NCBI GenBank assembly: GCA_018266215.1
Contig: JAFEAV010000059.1
Location: forward strand, 1 to 37,356
Direction: 5' to 3'
Length of the DNA: 37,356 nt
From: Cyanobacteria bacterium SZAS LIN-3
GTDB lineage: Bacteria > Cyanobacteriota > Vampirovibrionia > Obscuribacterales > Obscuribacteraceae
Shown here: positions 18,110-26,884 of the stretch, one piece after another
Layout: the number at the start of each line of letters is the position of its first letter
How positions within the stretch are numbered: position 1 is the first letter of the stretch
The notes under the pieces: model-generated
Seen by the model: the letters and a program-made list of their open reading frames with translations, nothing else
Databases searched by the model: none
Told to the model about the DNA's origin: nothing
Made by a program: the position numbers and the translations under genes

Positions 18110-20032
18110 CTAAATTTTTTGCCACCACTTCTTCTTAGGTTTTTTCTGTGTGAATGTCGCCGGCTGATAGCCATGCAAAATTGTCTCACGGGAGATAAGC
18201 CCGGTGTCGTGCAATAGTTGCACCTGGGCCTGGTTGGAAGCAATGATTGCCTGGGCCTGGGTAATAAGGGCGGCGATATAGTCGCGCTGGGCCTGAATCA
18301 ATTCCAGATTGGAGCCCAATCCGGTCGACAGTCTTAAACTGGCAAGACGCAGGGCCTCCCCGGTTGAGGCCACGCCTTTAGCTGCGGTATCGATTTGTTC
18401 GCGGGTAGCTATCGTATTGAGATAAGCACCGCGCACCTGTTCTACCACCAGGAGCAATTCCTGATTGGCCTGCACCATGGCCTGCCGGGCCAGGGCGCGC
18501 GATGCGGCGATACTGGCCACGGTGCCGGCACCCACATTGGGCAGGCTCCAGGCCAGGGATAGGCCGGACTGAAAAGTATTGAAGAGGCCGGGGAAGACAC
18601 CGGCTCCGGCGGTATTGCTGCCGTTGATATTGGAGCCGCCTGCGGCAAAGGCATTACTGCCTGAGGCAAAAGAAGGAGCCACCGCCCCCGAAGTCACAAG
18701 GCTGCCGGACTGGGTCGTGGCAATGGGATTACCGCCGCTTCCGGCCACCACAGTGGCGGTAGTATTAGCGCCACTGTTACCCAGATTGTTGCCCGTCGGG
18801 CTGAAACTGGCGGTTTGATTGAGGGCCGTATTGGAGGCCAGTCCGGTGCCGAAAAGCGATGCATTGATTGTGGCATTGGCCAGACCGTTGAGGGCGCCGG
18901 TATTACCCGGGGGAAAGACGCTTGCCACCGAGTGCGTATAGGTAGTAAAAAGCGACACGTTGGGATAGAGACCGGAGGCCGAGACCTGCACATTGCGAGC
19001 GGCCGCCAGGCGGAAACATTCATATTGGCGCAACTCGGGACGACACTCCATGGTGCGATCGAGCAGATCTTTTATTGAAAGATTGCCGCCAAATAAATTG
19101 TCCTCAATTACCAGATCTTGATCCGGCACTATGTTAATCGACATCGGCATATCCAGGGCAAAAGCCAGGGCCATGGCCGACTGCCGCACCAGCACCTGCT
19201 GTGCCAGCAGGGCCTGTCTGTCGGCGGCCAGTTGCGTGCGCGACTGCATAATGGCAAACTGCGTACCGTTGCCTGATTTATAGACGGCATTATTGAGGGC
19301 CAGCTGCGATTCCGAAATAGCCACAGCTCTGGCTCTGATCTGCATGATGGCATTATTGAGCACCAGATTAGTGTATTTCTGATAGACATCCAGAAGAGCA
19401 TCATTAATGGTGGCACGATAAGATGAGGTCCAGCCCTTTTGTCTGTAATATTGCGACAGTATGGAATAGACAACCGCCCCACCCTGAAAGACCGGATAGC
19501 GCAGACTGGTTGAGAAAATGCGATTGTAGGCCGTGGTGACTGTATTGATCTTGGCCTGGCCGACACTGAAACCGGTGGAAAAGTTTGGAAGAACATCCAC
19601 AACCTGTGCGCCAAATTGCAGACGTTGAAAATTGAGACTCTCCTGCGAGATGCGTATTGGCAGGCTGTGGCTGATGGTGGCATCGAGCACATCGGCCAGC
19701 GAAAGCGGCTCGTTGTAACTGGCCTCCAGGCGAATGGGCCGGGTGCCGTCCACCGTGATCAAAGCCGACTGACGCAAGGGGCCGAGATCGAGCACCTTAT
19801 TCAAATTGTGATCGGTGGCCTGTTCCGGCGGCAGTTGTTTGGGCTTGAAATCCTTGAGCCGCTCATTATAGTCCGCGGGCAGTTGAGCCGGCACTTGTAA
19901 AGCAGAATCGAGGGCAGATGACTGCGACTGCGCGCCGACAGGACCACCGCTCAGCACGGCCAAAATCAGAGACCAGCCAAGCAAACGCGGACGGGCATTG
20001 CGCTTACATTGTTTCAGACACTGACTTTCCAT
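18110..20032 (-). CDS. TolC-family outer membrane channel (first of two) with enlarged loop
   Basis: A 640-residue TolC-like protein, close paralog of the next gene. The ATG at 20032 has GGAA just upstream; a TTG at 20050 is possible. Signal peptide: LLGWSLILAVLSGGPVGAQ. The two OEP repeats are clear (LADVLDATISHSLPIRIS; IKDLLDRTMECRPELRQYE). Between YTHSVASVFPPG and GAGVFPGLFNTFQ, about residues 374-477, it carries about 100 residues rich in Gly, Asn, Ser, Thr and Ala where the paralog has about a dozen. By the TolC fold this position is the surface loop of the second beta-hairpin, so the insert should face outside the cell. The C-terminus ends in a lysine- and tryptophan-rich tail (KKPKKKWWQKI). 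Divergent from the MacA-like adaptor. Confidence 0.92.
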   Translation of the reverse strand: MESQCLKQCKRNARPRLLGWSLILAVLSGGPVGAQSQSSALDSALQVPAQLPADYNERLKDFKPKQLPPEQATDHNLNKVLDLGPLRQSALITVDGTRPIRLEASYNEPLSLADVLDATISHSLPIRISQESLNFQRLQFGAQVVDVLPNFSTGFSVGQAKINTVTTAYNRIFSTSLRYPVFQGGAVVYSILSQYYRQKGWTSSYRATINDALLDVYQKYTNLVLNNAIMQIRARAVAISESQLALNNAVYKSGNGTQFAIMQSRTQLAADRQALLAQQVLVRQSAMALAFALDMPMSINIVPDQDLVIEDNLFGGNLSIKDLLDRTMECRPELRQYECFRLAAARNVQVSASGLYPNVSLFTTYTHSVASVFPPGNTGALNGLANATINASLFGTGLASNTALNQTASFSPTGNNLGNSGANTTATVVAGSGGNPIATTQSGSLVTSGAVAPSFASGSNAFAAGGSNINGSNTAGAGVFPGLFNTFQSGLSLAWSLPNVGAGTVASIAASRALARQAMVQANQELLLVVEQVRGAYLNTIATREQIDTAAKGVASTGEALRLASLRLSTGLGSNLELIQAQRDYIAALITQAQAIIASNQAQVQLLHDTGLISRETILHGYQPATFTQKKPKKKWWQKI

Positions 20033-20188
20033 TCTTTCCAAAATCGGCAAAACCTGAAGGCCCCAGGCTTATTAGACGACGAAGGTGGGCAAACAGTTCA
20101 ACATTTGCGAGTAAGATACTTTAAATATAAAAACCGTGGCCGAACCCTTGCCAATCCTGCGTCTTTTATCATCCCCAGGCGCTAATAT

Positions 20189-21742
20189 GTGACCATGACC
20201 ACCCCCACGCAGAGTTTCACAGCCAAAGTATCACCGGCCAGCAAGGGCCGGAACAAAGCCCTCGTAATAGCGGTGCTGGTCCTGATTATTGCGGCCGCTG
20301 GAGCCGCCGTCTACTTTATCTTTTTCAACAACGCCAACAAAGACTGGCACAAGAATACGGTCAAAGTCGAGCGCGGTGCCATCGATGTGCGCATCGAGGC
20401 CACCGGCACAATCAAGCCGGTTAACGAAATAAAAGTCAGTCCCAAAGTTACCGGCTTGATAAAAAAACTGCTCGTCAAGCAGGGCGACGTCGTCCAGGAA
20501 GGTCAGATCCTGGCGCTGATGGACGACAGTAATCTCAAGGGTCAGATCGAATCGGCCCGCGGCACCTACCTGATGATGCAGGACACTTATCTCAAGCTAC
20601 AGCACGGCAATCGCCCCCAGGAGGTAGCCATCGCCCAGCTGCAGGAGCGCCGGGCCCGGGATGTTGTGCGACAGGCGGTGCAAAACACCATCCGATTGAA
20701 AGCACAAATCGAATCGGCCACACAGACATCGCTGCGCGACGACACCCTGGCCACACGTCAACTTTACCTGGAGAGTCAGGGAGCCGCCTCGGATCAGGAC
20801 CGCCTCAATGCCGAGACCCAGGCCAAAGTCACCCGCGCTCAGCTGGATGCCGCCAGAAGAGAACTGGCCGCCGCAGAAGCGGCCCTGGAGCAGAGTCGCT
20901 CGGAGGAAGCGGCCGCCCACCAGCAACTCGAACTGAGCCGCCTGGGCAGCCGGGCCGAAGATATCGCCCAGGCGGAGCATGCGGTGGTGCAGGCCAAGGG
21001 CAGCCTGGACACCCTTCTCAGCCAGGAAAATGACATGACCATCCGCGCGCCGTTTGCCGGCGTGATCACTCAAAAATATGCCGACGCCGGAGCGATAGTC
21101 ACCCCGACCACATCGGCCGCCACAACTTCAGCCACATCGAGCTCGATAGTGGCCCTGGCCGGCAAGCTGGAAATGGTAGCCCAGGTGGCCGAAACCGACA
21201 TCGGCAAAATCGAAATCGGCCAGGCTGTGGAAATCCTCTCCAACGCTTTCCCCGAGCGCCCCTTCCATGGACACGTCACCCAGATAGCACCGGAGGCGGT
21301 GGTGACGCAAAACGTCACTACATTTGAAGTGCATACATCAATCGATGACGATCCTAAAGACAAACTTCTGGCCGGCATGAATGTCAGCGCACGTTTCGTC
21401 GCCGGCCGCATGGAAAATTCACTTCTGGTGCCGACTGTCTGTATTGTTTCGCGCCACGGTAAAACCGGTGTGCTGATCCCCGAAAAAGACGGTAATCCGA
21501 CCTTCAAGCCGGTCAAGACCGGTCCCACCACCGGGACCAAAACAGTAATATTACGCGGCCTGGCCGAAGGCGATCTTGTCTTTGTCGGTCTCTCAAAAGA
21601 AGGCCTTGAGCAGCAGGGTTACGGCGACGGCGGCATCTCCGGTCAGATGGGCGGCAAGGGTCCCGATGGCGGCAGACGCGGCGGCCGTGGTGGCGGTAGC
21701 GGTGGCACGAGTGTGCCCATCCCGCGCAATCTCGGCCACTAA
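20189..21742 (+). CDS. periplasmic adaptor (membrane fusion protein), MacA/HlyD type
   Basis: A 517-residue adaptor of tripartite efflux pumps. One membrane anchor lies at about residues 24-46 (ALVIAVLVLIIAAAGAAVYF). The first half of the lipoyl/barrel-sandwich domain follows (VRIEATGTIKPVNEIKVSPKV), then a long alpha-helical hairpin rich in Ala, Gln, Glu and Arg (about 115-285), the second half-motif (MTIRAPFAGVITQKYADAGA) and beta-barrel and membrane-proximal domains (LAGMNVSARFVAG). The C-terminal 40 residues are Gly/Arg-rich and look disordered. The start is either GTG 20189 or ATG 20195; the ribosome site is weak. It is followed after 12 bases by the permease. In the cell it would bridge the inner-membrane transporter and a TolC-like channel. 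Confidence 0.93.
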   Translation: MTMTTPTQSFTAKVSPASKGRNKALVIAVLVLIIAAAGAAVYFIFFNNANKDWHKNTVKVERGAIDVRIEATGTIKPVNEIKVSPKVTGLIKKLLVKQGDVVQEGQILALMDDSNLKGQIESARGTYLMMQDTYLKLQHGNRPQEVAIAQLQERRARDVVRQAVQNTIRLKAQIESATQTSLRDDTLATRQLYLESQGAASDQDRLNAETQAKVTRAQLDAARRELAAAEAALEQSRSEEAAAHQQLELSRLGSRAEDIAQAEHAVVQAKGSLDTLLSQENDMTIRAPFAGVITQKYADAGAIVTPTTSAATTSATSSSIVALAGKLEMVAQVAETDIGKIEIGQAVEILSNAFPERPFHGHVTQIAPEAVVTQNVTTFEVHTSIDDDPKDKLLAGMNVSARFVAGRMENSLLVPTVCIVSRHGKTGVLIPEKDGNPTFKPVKTGPTTGTKTVILRGLAEGDLVFVGLSKEGLEQQGYGDGGISGQMGGKGPDGGRRGGRGGGSGGTSVPIPRNLGH

Positions 21743-21754
21743 AAGGAGCCCCGC

Positions 21755-22986
<1,232 letters not shown>

Positions 22987-22987
<1 letters not shown>

Positions 22988-23685
22988 TGGCCCTGATAGA
23001 ATTCAAAGACATCACCAAGACTTTCATCCTGGGCTCCGAACCGGTGCACGCCTTAAAAGGAGTGACTCTCTCCATTGAGCAGGGAGAATATGTCGCCATC
23101 ATGGGCACCTCCGGCTCCGGCAAATCAACCATGATGCACATCATCGGCTGTCTGGATAAGCCGACTAGCGGCGAATATATTCTCGACTCGCAGGCAGTAC
23201 AGGGACTGAGCGAAGACGAACTGGCGGTGGTGCGAAACCAGGCGATTGGATTTATCTTTCAACAGTTCAATCTATTGCCGCAGATGACGGCACTGCAAAA
23301 TGTGGTGCTGCCCCTGACCTATGCCGGCATGCCCAAGTCGCAGCGCATCAGTCGCGGCGAGGAAGTACTGAAGCTGGTGGGCCTGGGTGATCGCATGGGT
23401 CACAAACCGACCCAGCTCTCCGGTGGACAGCAGCAGCGCGTGTCCATTGCCCGGGCCCTGGCCAACAAGCCCAAGATCCTCCTGGCCGACGAACCGACCG
23501 GTGCCCTCGATAGTTACACCGCCGCCGACATAATGAAGCTCATAGACGATCTTGTCGCAGGCGGCATGACGGTAGTACTCGTCACCCACGACGCCGAGAT
23601 AGCCGCCCACGCCAGACGCATAGTGCGGGTCAAGGACGGTGCGGTGATATCGGATGAAATCAATAGCGGCGTCAAAGTAAGCTGA
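22987..23685 (+). CDS. ABC transporter ATP-binding protein, MacB/LolD type
   Basis: A 232-residue ATPase. The ATG at 22987 overlaps the permease stop by one base and has GAGGG upstream; an in-frame extension to 22852 lies inside the permease gene and is rejected. Motifs: Walker A GTSGSGKST (40-48), Q-loop FQQFN near 91-95, signature LSGGQ (144-148), Walker B ILLADEPTGALD with E169, and switch His201 in VLVTHD. The LLADEPTGALD stretch and small size are typical of the MacB/LolD/FtsE subgroup. It should drive the permease above as a dimer on the cytoplasmic face. Confidence 0.95.
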
Positions 23686-23814
23686 AACCGAAATTTTTGT
23701 CCAGAAAGATCCGGCCGAGAATAGACACATTTGTCCAGGCACTCCCCACAAAGCCGGACGTTGTCTTCACAGCCCTTGGGCAGCAAGCCACAAGCCGAAT
23801 TGGGGAGTATTGGT

Positions 23815-24786
23815 ATGAGAGATTCAAGCCCATATTTTAGCGAAAGCAGGACTCCTGTAGAGCATGACTCGATGCAAGTAGCCCTGGAGCTACCATCGCC
23901 GAAGCATGAACAGCAGACGGAGCAACCTTGGACAGGGGGACACAGCCAGGGAGAGAAGTCAGATACGGCTGATAGCGTGCTGCCAAAAGTAGAGATTACA
24001 GGCGCACCTGCCAGGCCACACGACAGCAACTGGTTCAGCGGTGCCCTGCATGTCGCGGAGGACCTGGCCGTGGGCGCCTATAAGGAGGTGACACAGCACC
24101 CGCTGCAGGTACTGGAAGCTGCCGCCGTCGGCGTCGGCATCGGTGTAGTCGGCACCCTGTCCGCACCGGTAGCGCTTGCAGTCGGTATCGGAGGCGCTGC
24201 CTATGCAGGTTACCAGCTATACGAGCACGGCGGCCAGTGGCTTCACGACATATCAATCGTCGCCAGCGAAGACGGGCATTCTCAAAATGAGATCGCGCAG
24301 GCACATCAGGACGTACAAGGGCTCGGTGCGGGCACCGCTCTGGCTCTGGCTGGTCTGGCCGGTAGTTTCGCCGGCTCGGAGCTTACGGGCGCCTGGCTGG
24401 CCGCCGAAAGGGGCGCCGGTATCGGCCTGACCAGAGGCGAGCCGACAACACCGAGGGGCGGCTATACAAGACCGGCGGTCGACCCATTTACCCTCGAAAA
24501 AACCACGATGTCCGTCGGTGACAGTGGCCAGTGGTCGACCTTCATCGATACGAACGGCAAGACGCGGTTTGGCACTGCCATCCTCAACTACGCCAACCGC
24601 TGGGCCACGATGATGGAAGAGCAACTGGCTCAGGGCAAAGTCCTGGACAGCGCCCTGGTAGACAGCACCGGACTGGCGGCGGACAAGGAGGGTGTGAGCG
24701 GCTATATGGCCAGTGTCGCCCACCAGGTGCTCGTCCAGACCTGGAAATACGGGGCGCAGCTCAAGGGGATCAAGGCGCAGTACTAG
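23815..24786 (+). CDS. hypothetical protein with glycine/alanine-rich membrane segments
   Basis: A 323-residue protein starting at ATG 23815, which has GGGGAG 7 bases upstream; the longer frame from 23731 has no ribosome site. Residues 1-70 are polar and disordered (Ser, Pro, Gln, His). A short motif LPKVEITG (56-63) is followed by NWFSGAL (72-78). Residues about 98-135 form a long Gly/Ala/Val hydrophobic block with glycine-zipper spacing (AAAVGVGIGVVGTLSAPVA), and a second block lies at about 175-200. No signal peptide. The C-terminal 100 residues are soluble (TFIDTNGKTRFGTAILNYAN). The next gene shares the LP-x-x-x-IT and N-x-F-x-SG layout. No family recognised. A membrane-inserting or effector-like protein is possible but unproven. 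Confidence 0.75.
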   Translation: MRDSSPYFSESRTPVEHDSMQVALELPSPKHEQQTEQPWTGGHSQGEKSDTADSVLPKVEITGAPARPHDSNWFSGALHVAEDLAVGAYKEVTQHPLQVLEAAAVGVGIGVVGTLSAPVALAVGIGGAAYAGYQLYEHGGQWLHDISIVASEDGHSQNEIAQAHQDVQGLGAGTALALAGLAGSFAGSELTGAWLAAERGAGIGLTRGEPTTPRGGYTRPAVDPFTLEKTTMSVGDSGQWSTFIDTNGKTRFGTAILNYANRWATMMEEQLAQGKVLDSALVDSTGLAADKEGVSGYMASVAHQVLVQTWKYGAQLKGIKAQY

Positions 24787-24898
24787 GTCGTCACTGTTTC
24801 GTCACAGCTCCATCACTCATTCAACATTTCACGGTACTAAATTGGTTTCATCGGCAGCGGTTGGCCAATTTACTTTACCAAGCAGGCAGGGTTGAATC

Positions 24899-25315
24899 AT
24901 GAGTGATCATCGCTTTATCGAACCTAAACATCACGAAATCAAGCAAGAACAGAGCACTTCAGACACCCTCTATTCGCAGATCATGCATGACCTACCACAA
25001 AACAAATCCATGAACGAAACCAGGCAGGGCAGCGCCGAGAAGTCACCCACCAGCGACCATCTACCCGGCCTGCATATCACGGTAGATAAGGCGGCCGCTC
25101 CCCAAAAGGCTGAGCATCAGGACAACGGTTTTACATCGGGACTTTTGAAGGCACTGACCATGCTCCAGCCCCACGCCAACGAGCCGGTACAACACCACGA
25201 ACTGTTCAAACCCACACCTTTTACAAAAGCGCTTGCAGAAGGCGCAGCCGCCGGTGCCGGTCTCTGGAACGCGCAGCAGAGCTTACTTGAGTCAAACGCA
25301 AAAGCCCACAAATAA
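24899..25315 (+). CDS. small hypothetical protein, motif relative of the preceding gene
   Basis: A 138-residue polar protein, rich in His, Gln, Lys and Ser. AGGG lies upstream of the ATG. It has LPGLHITV at 55-62 and NGFTSGLL at 76-83, matching in order and spacing the motifs LPKVEITG and NWFSGAL in the gene before it, but it lacks the long membrane block. The C-terminus has a short Ala/Gly helix (LAEGAAAGAGLWNAQQSLLE). No signal peptide. It looks like a shortened family member. The function is unknown. Its stop faces the stop of the convergent phosphoesterase gene, with 6 bases between. Confidence 0.65.
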   Translation: MSDHRFIEPKHHEIKQEQSTSDTLYSQIMHDLPQNKSMNETRQGSAEKSPTSDHLPGLHITVDKAAAPQKAEHQDNGFTSGLLKALTMLQPHANEPVQHHELFKPTPFTKALAEGAAAGAGLWNAQQSLLESNAKAHK

Positions 25316-25321
25316 TCGGGC

Positions 25322-25888
25322 TCAATCGCCCTCGGCAATAATCCGGGCAATAGTCTCAACCGAGACCGGGCAATAATCCCAGACGTCCACTCCGACGTTA
25401 ATCTGTTTCTCCTTGATCTTCCAGCGCTGATGCACATGTCCATGAAGCAGCCAGCCGCCATCGTCTTCCGGCTTGTACTCGGGCAAACGGGTATCGGGAT
25501 CGTCCAGATCAAAAAAGGGCAGGTGGCAGCACAGTACCGACTGACCGGCTATATCAATGCGTGTTGATTCGCAAATATCGACAAAACCCAGCTGCCGGTA
25601 TTTCTCCAGATAAGCCCCGCTGCCGGCATTGCTTGAATGGCAGAGATCATGGTTGCCGGCCACCAGGTGCTTTACGCCACGGAGCAGGGGCAAGACCTGC
25701 CTCACTCGCTTAAAATCCAGGGAAAAATCACCAAGGAAATAGATGTGGTCATCAGCCGCCACAGCCTCATTCCAGTTTTCTATAAGCTCATTGTCCATTG
25801 CGGCAACCGACGCAAAAGGACGATCACAGTAATCGATAATCCGCCTGTGACCGAAGTGTGTGTCGGCGCTGAACCAGATATTACTCAA
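25322..25888 (-). CDS. calcineurin-like metallophosphoesterase
   Basis: A 188-residue protein with the complete two-metal phosphoesterase motif set: DxH (D9, H11 in SADTHFGH), GD at G53-D54 (FLGDFSLD), GNHD at 78-81, H122 in LCCHLPFF, and GHVH at 150-153. This is the short bacterial/phage type, similar to YmdB-unrelated small phosphoesterases of the DUF-like 'metallophosphatase' group. Substrate not predictable. The start appears to be TTG 25888: a stop lies two codons upstream, and later ATG codons would remove the DxH motif. No clear ribosome site is seen. Cytoplasmic. The gene upstream is divergent, with about 105 bases between. Confidence 0.92.
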   Translation of the reverse strand: MSNIWFSADTHFGHRRIIDYCDRPFASVAAMDNELIENWNEAVAADDHIYFLGDFSLDFKRVRQVLPLLRGVKHLVAGNHDLCHSSNAGSGAYLEKYRQLGFVDICESTRIDIAGQSVLCCHLPFFDLDDPDTRLPEYKPEDDGGWLLHGHVHQRWKIKEKQINVGVDVWDYCPVSVETIARIIAEGD

Positions 25889-25962
25889 AATTCAAACGGC
25901 AGCTCTTGCCGCTGTTAACACAGACATATTACTACTTTCGCCCCAACTTTGAGATTTCGGCA

Positions 25963-25968
25963 TATAAT
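25963..25968 (+). promoter_or_regulatory. candidate -10 box upstream of the GGDEF-like gene
   Basis: A perfect TATAAT lies 25 bases before the ATG at 25994, in the divergent gap with the phosphoesterase gene. No good -35 box is visible 16-18 bases upstream, so an activator or an alternative sigma factor may be needed. Confidence 0.4.
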
Positions 25969-25993
25969 CTGTTGAGTTTTTTGGAATCTCCGA

Positions 25994-26854
25994 ATGAATC
26001 GCGTCAGCCTGCCAAAACTGGATAGTGTTCCGGATCTGCCTGTTCTCGGCAATCTCATGCACAAGGCCCAACAAGCCAGGGAAGACATCATCGCCCAGCC
26101 CTTCGAAGGCCTGGGAGGAGGACACTTTGTACTGGCCATCAGCTACTCGTCCTCCAAACGCAATGTGCCGCGCTGGTATCTTTTTGCCGGAGAGGAAGAG
26201 GGAGCGCCTCTAGTCTGGGTGCGCGAAACGCCAAACCGGGAAGAAATTCTTCTGATCCTCTCGGGAAGAGCTTCCAGAGCCGGCGCCCCGAAGGAGCCGG
26301 AAAAGCCAAGAGTATCAGCCGATGGCCTGATCAGACCGGCGGATTTTGACCAGGCAAGCTATTACCAGTTTTATCAGAAGCTTATCGATCCTGACACAAG
26401 CATGTTTCCGCCCGGTGCCTTCTACTGGTTTCTATCCCAGGAACTCGTGCGATATCAGCGGACAAAGACAAGCTTTGCCCTGGTCCTGCTCGATCCCAGA
26501 TTAGGCAGCGCCCGGCCGGACGGCCACACAATGGCCTGGGTGGGACAGCTTCTTACCAGTCAAATGCGCAAGCTGGACTATGTCTGCGGCCTGAAGAGTC
26601 AAATAGCCGTATTGCTGGCCGCCTCCGAATTGTCCGAAGCCCTTAATTGCGCGCAGAGACTCAGTGACATGGTGGCCGAGAAAAGCGCAGTGCGCAACCC
26701 GGGAGCCCCTCTGACGGTCTATGCCGGAGTAGCAGCCATACCCGAGACCTGCGAACATCCCGGCGTCCTGATCTCGGCGGCCGAGATTGCATTAAAGAAA
26801 GGCATGGCCGGGGGAGTAAAGATATCCGCCTTTGATCCGGCCATGGCCAAATAA
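25994..26854 (+). CDS. protein with unknown N-terminal domain and GGDEF-like domain lacking the motif
   Basis: A 286-residue soluble protein. Residues 1-90 form a separate small domain (GGGHFVLAISYSSSKRNVPRW). From about 138 on the pattern follows a GGDEF fold: helix FYWFLSQELVRYQRTKTS, strand FALVLLD, helix VGQLLTSQMRKLDYVCG, strand IAVLLA, helix LNCAQRLSDMV, strand TVYAGVAAIPE, and the final HPGVLISAAEIALKKG helix. The place of GGDEF reads LKSQI (200-204). It would therefore be catalytically dead and is better seen as a binding or dimerisation module. The fold assignment is by pattern and is less certain than for the 14976-15647 protein. It starts with GGA 9 bases upstream and stands alone, convergent with argS. 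Confidence 0.75.
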   Translation: MNRVSLPKLDSVPDLPVLGNLMHKAQQAREDIIAQPFEGLGGGHFVLAISYSSSKRNVPRWYLFAGEEEGAPLVWVRETPNREEILLILSGRASRAGAPKEPEKPRVSADGLIRPADFDQASYYQFYQKLIDPDTSMFPPGAFYWFLSQELVRYQRTKTSFALVLLDPRLGSARPDGHTMAWVGQLLTSQMRKLDYVCGLKSQIAVLLAASELSEALNCAQRLSDMVAEKSAVRNPGAPLTVYAGVAAIPETCEHPGVLISAAEIALKKGMAGGVKISAFDPAMAK

Positions 26855-26884
26855 CGATTGTGACGCCGAGCGAAGGCAGCCGAC

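Noticed and set aside
20085..20140. AT-rich stretch in the divergent gap between the TolC-like gene and the MacA-like adaptor
   Set aside because: TATAAA is present, but the only -35-like TTGCGA is 15 bases away and no operator symmetry is seen, so no promoter is called.
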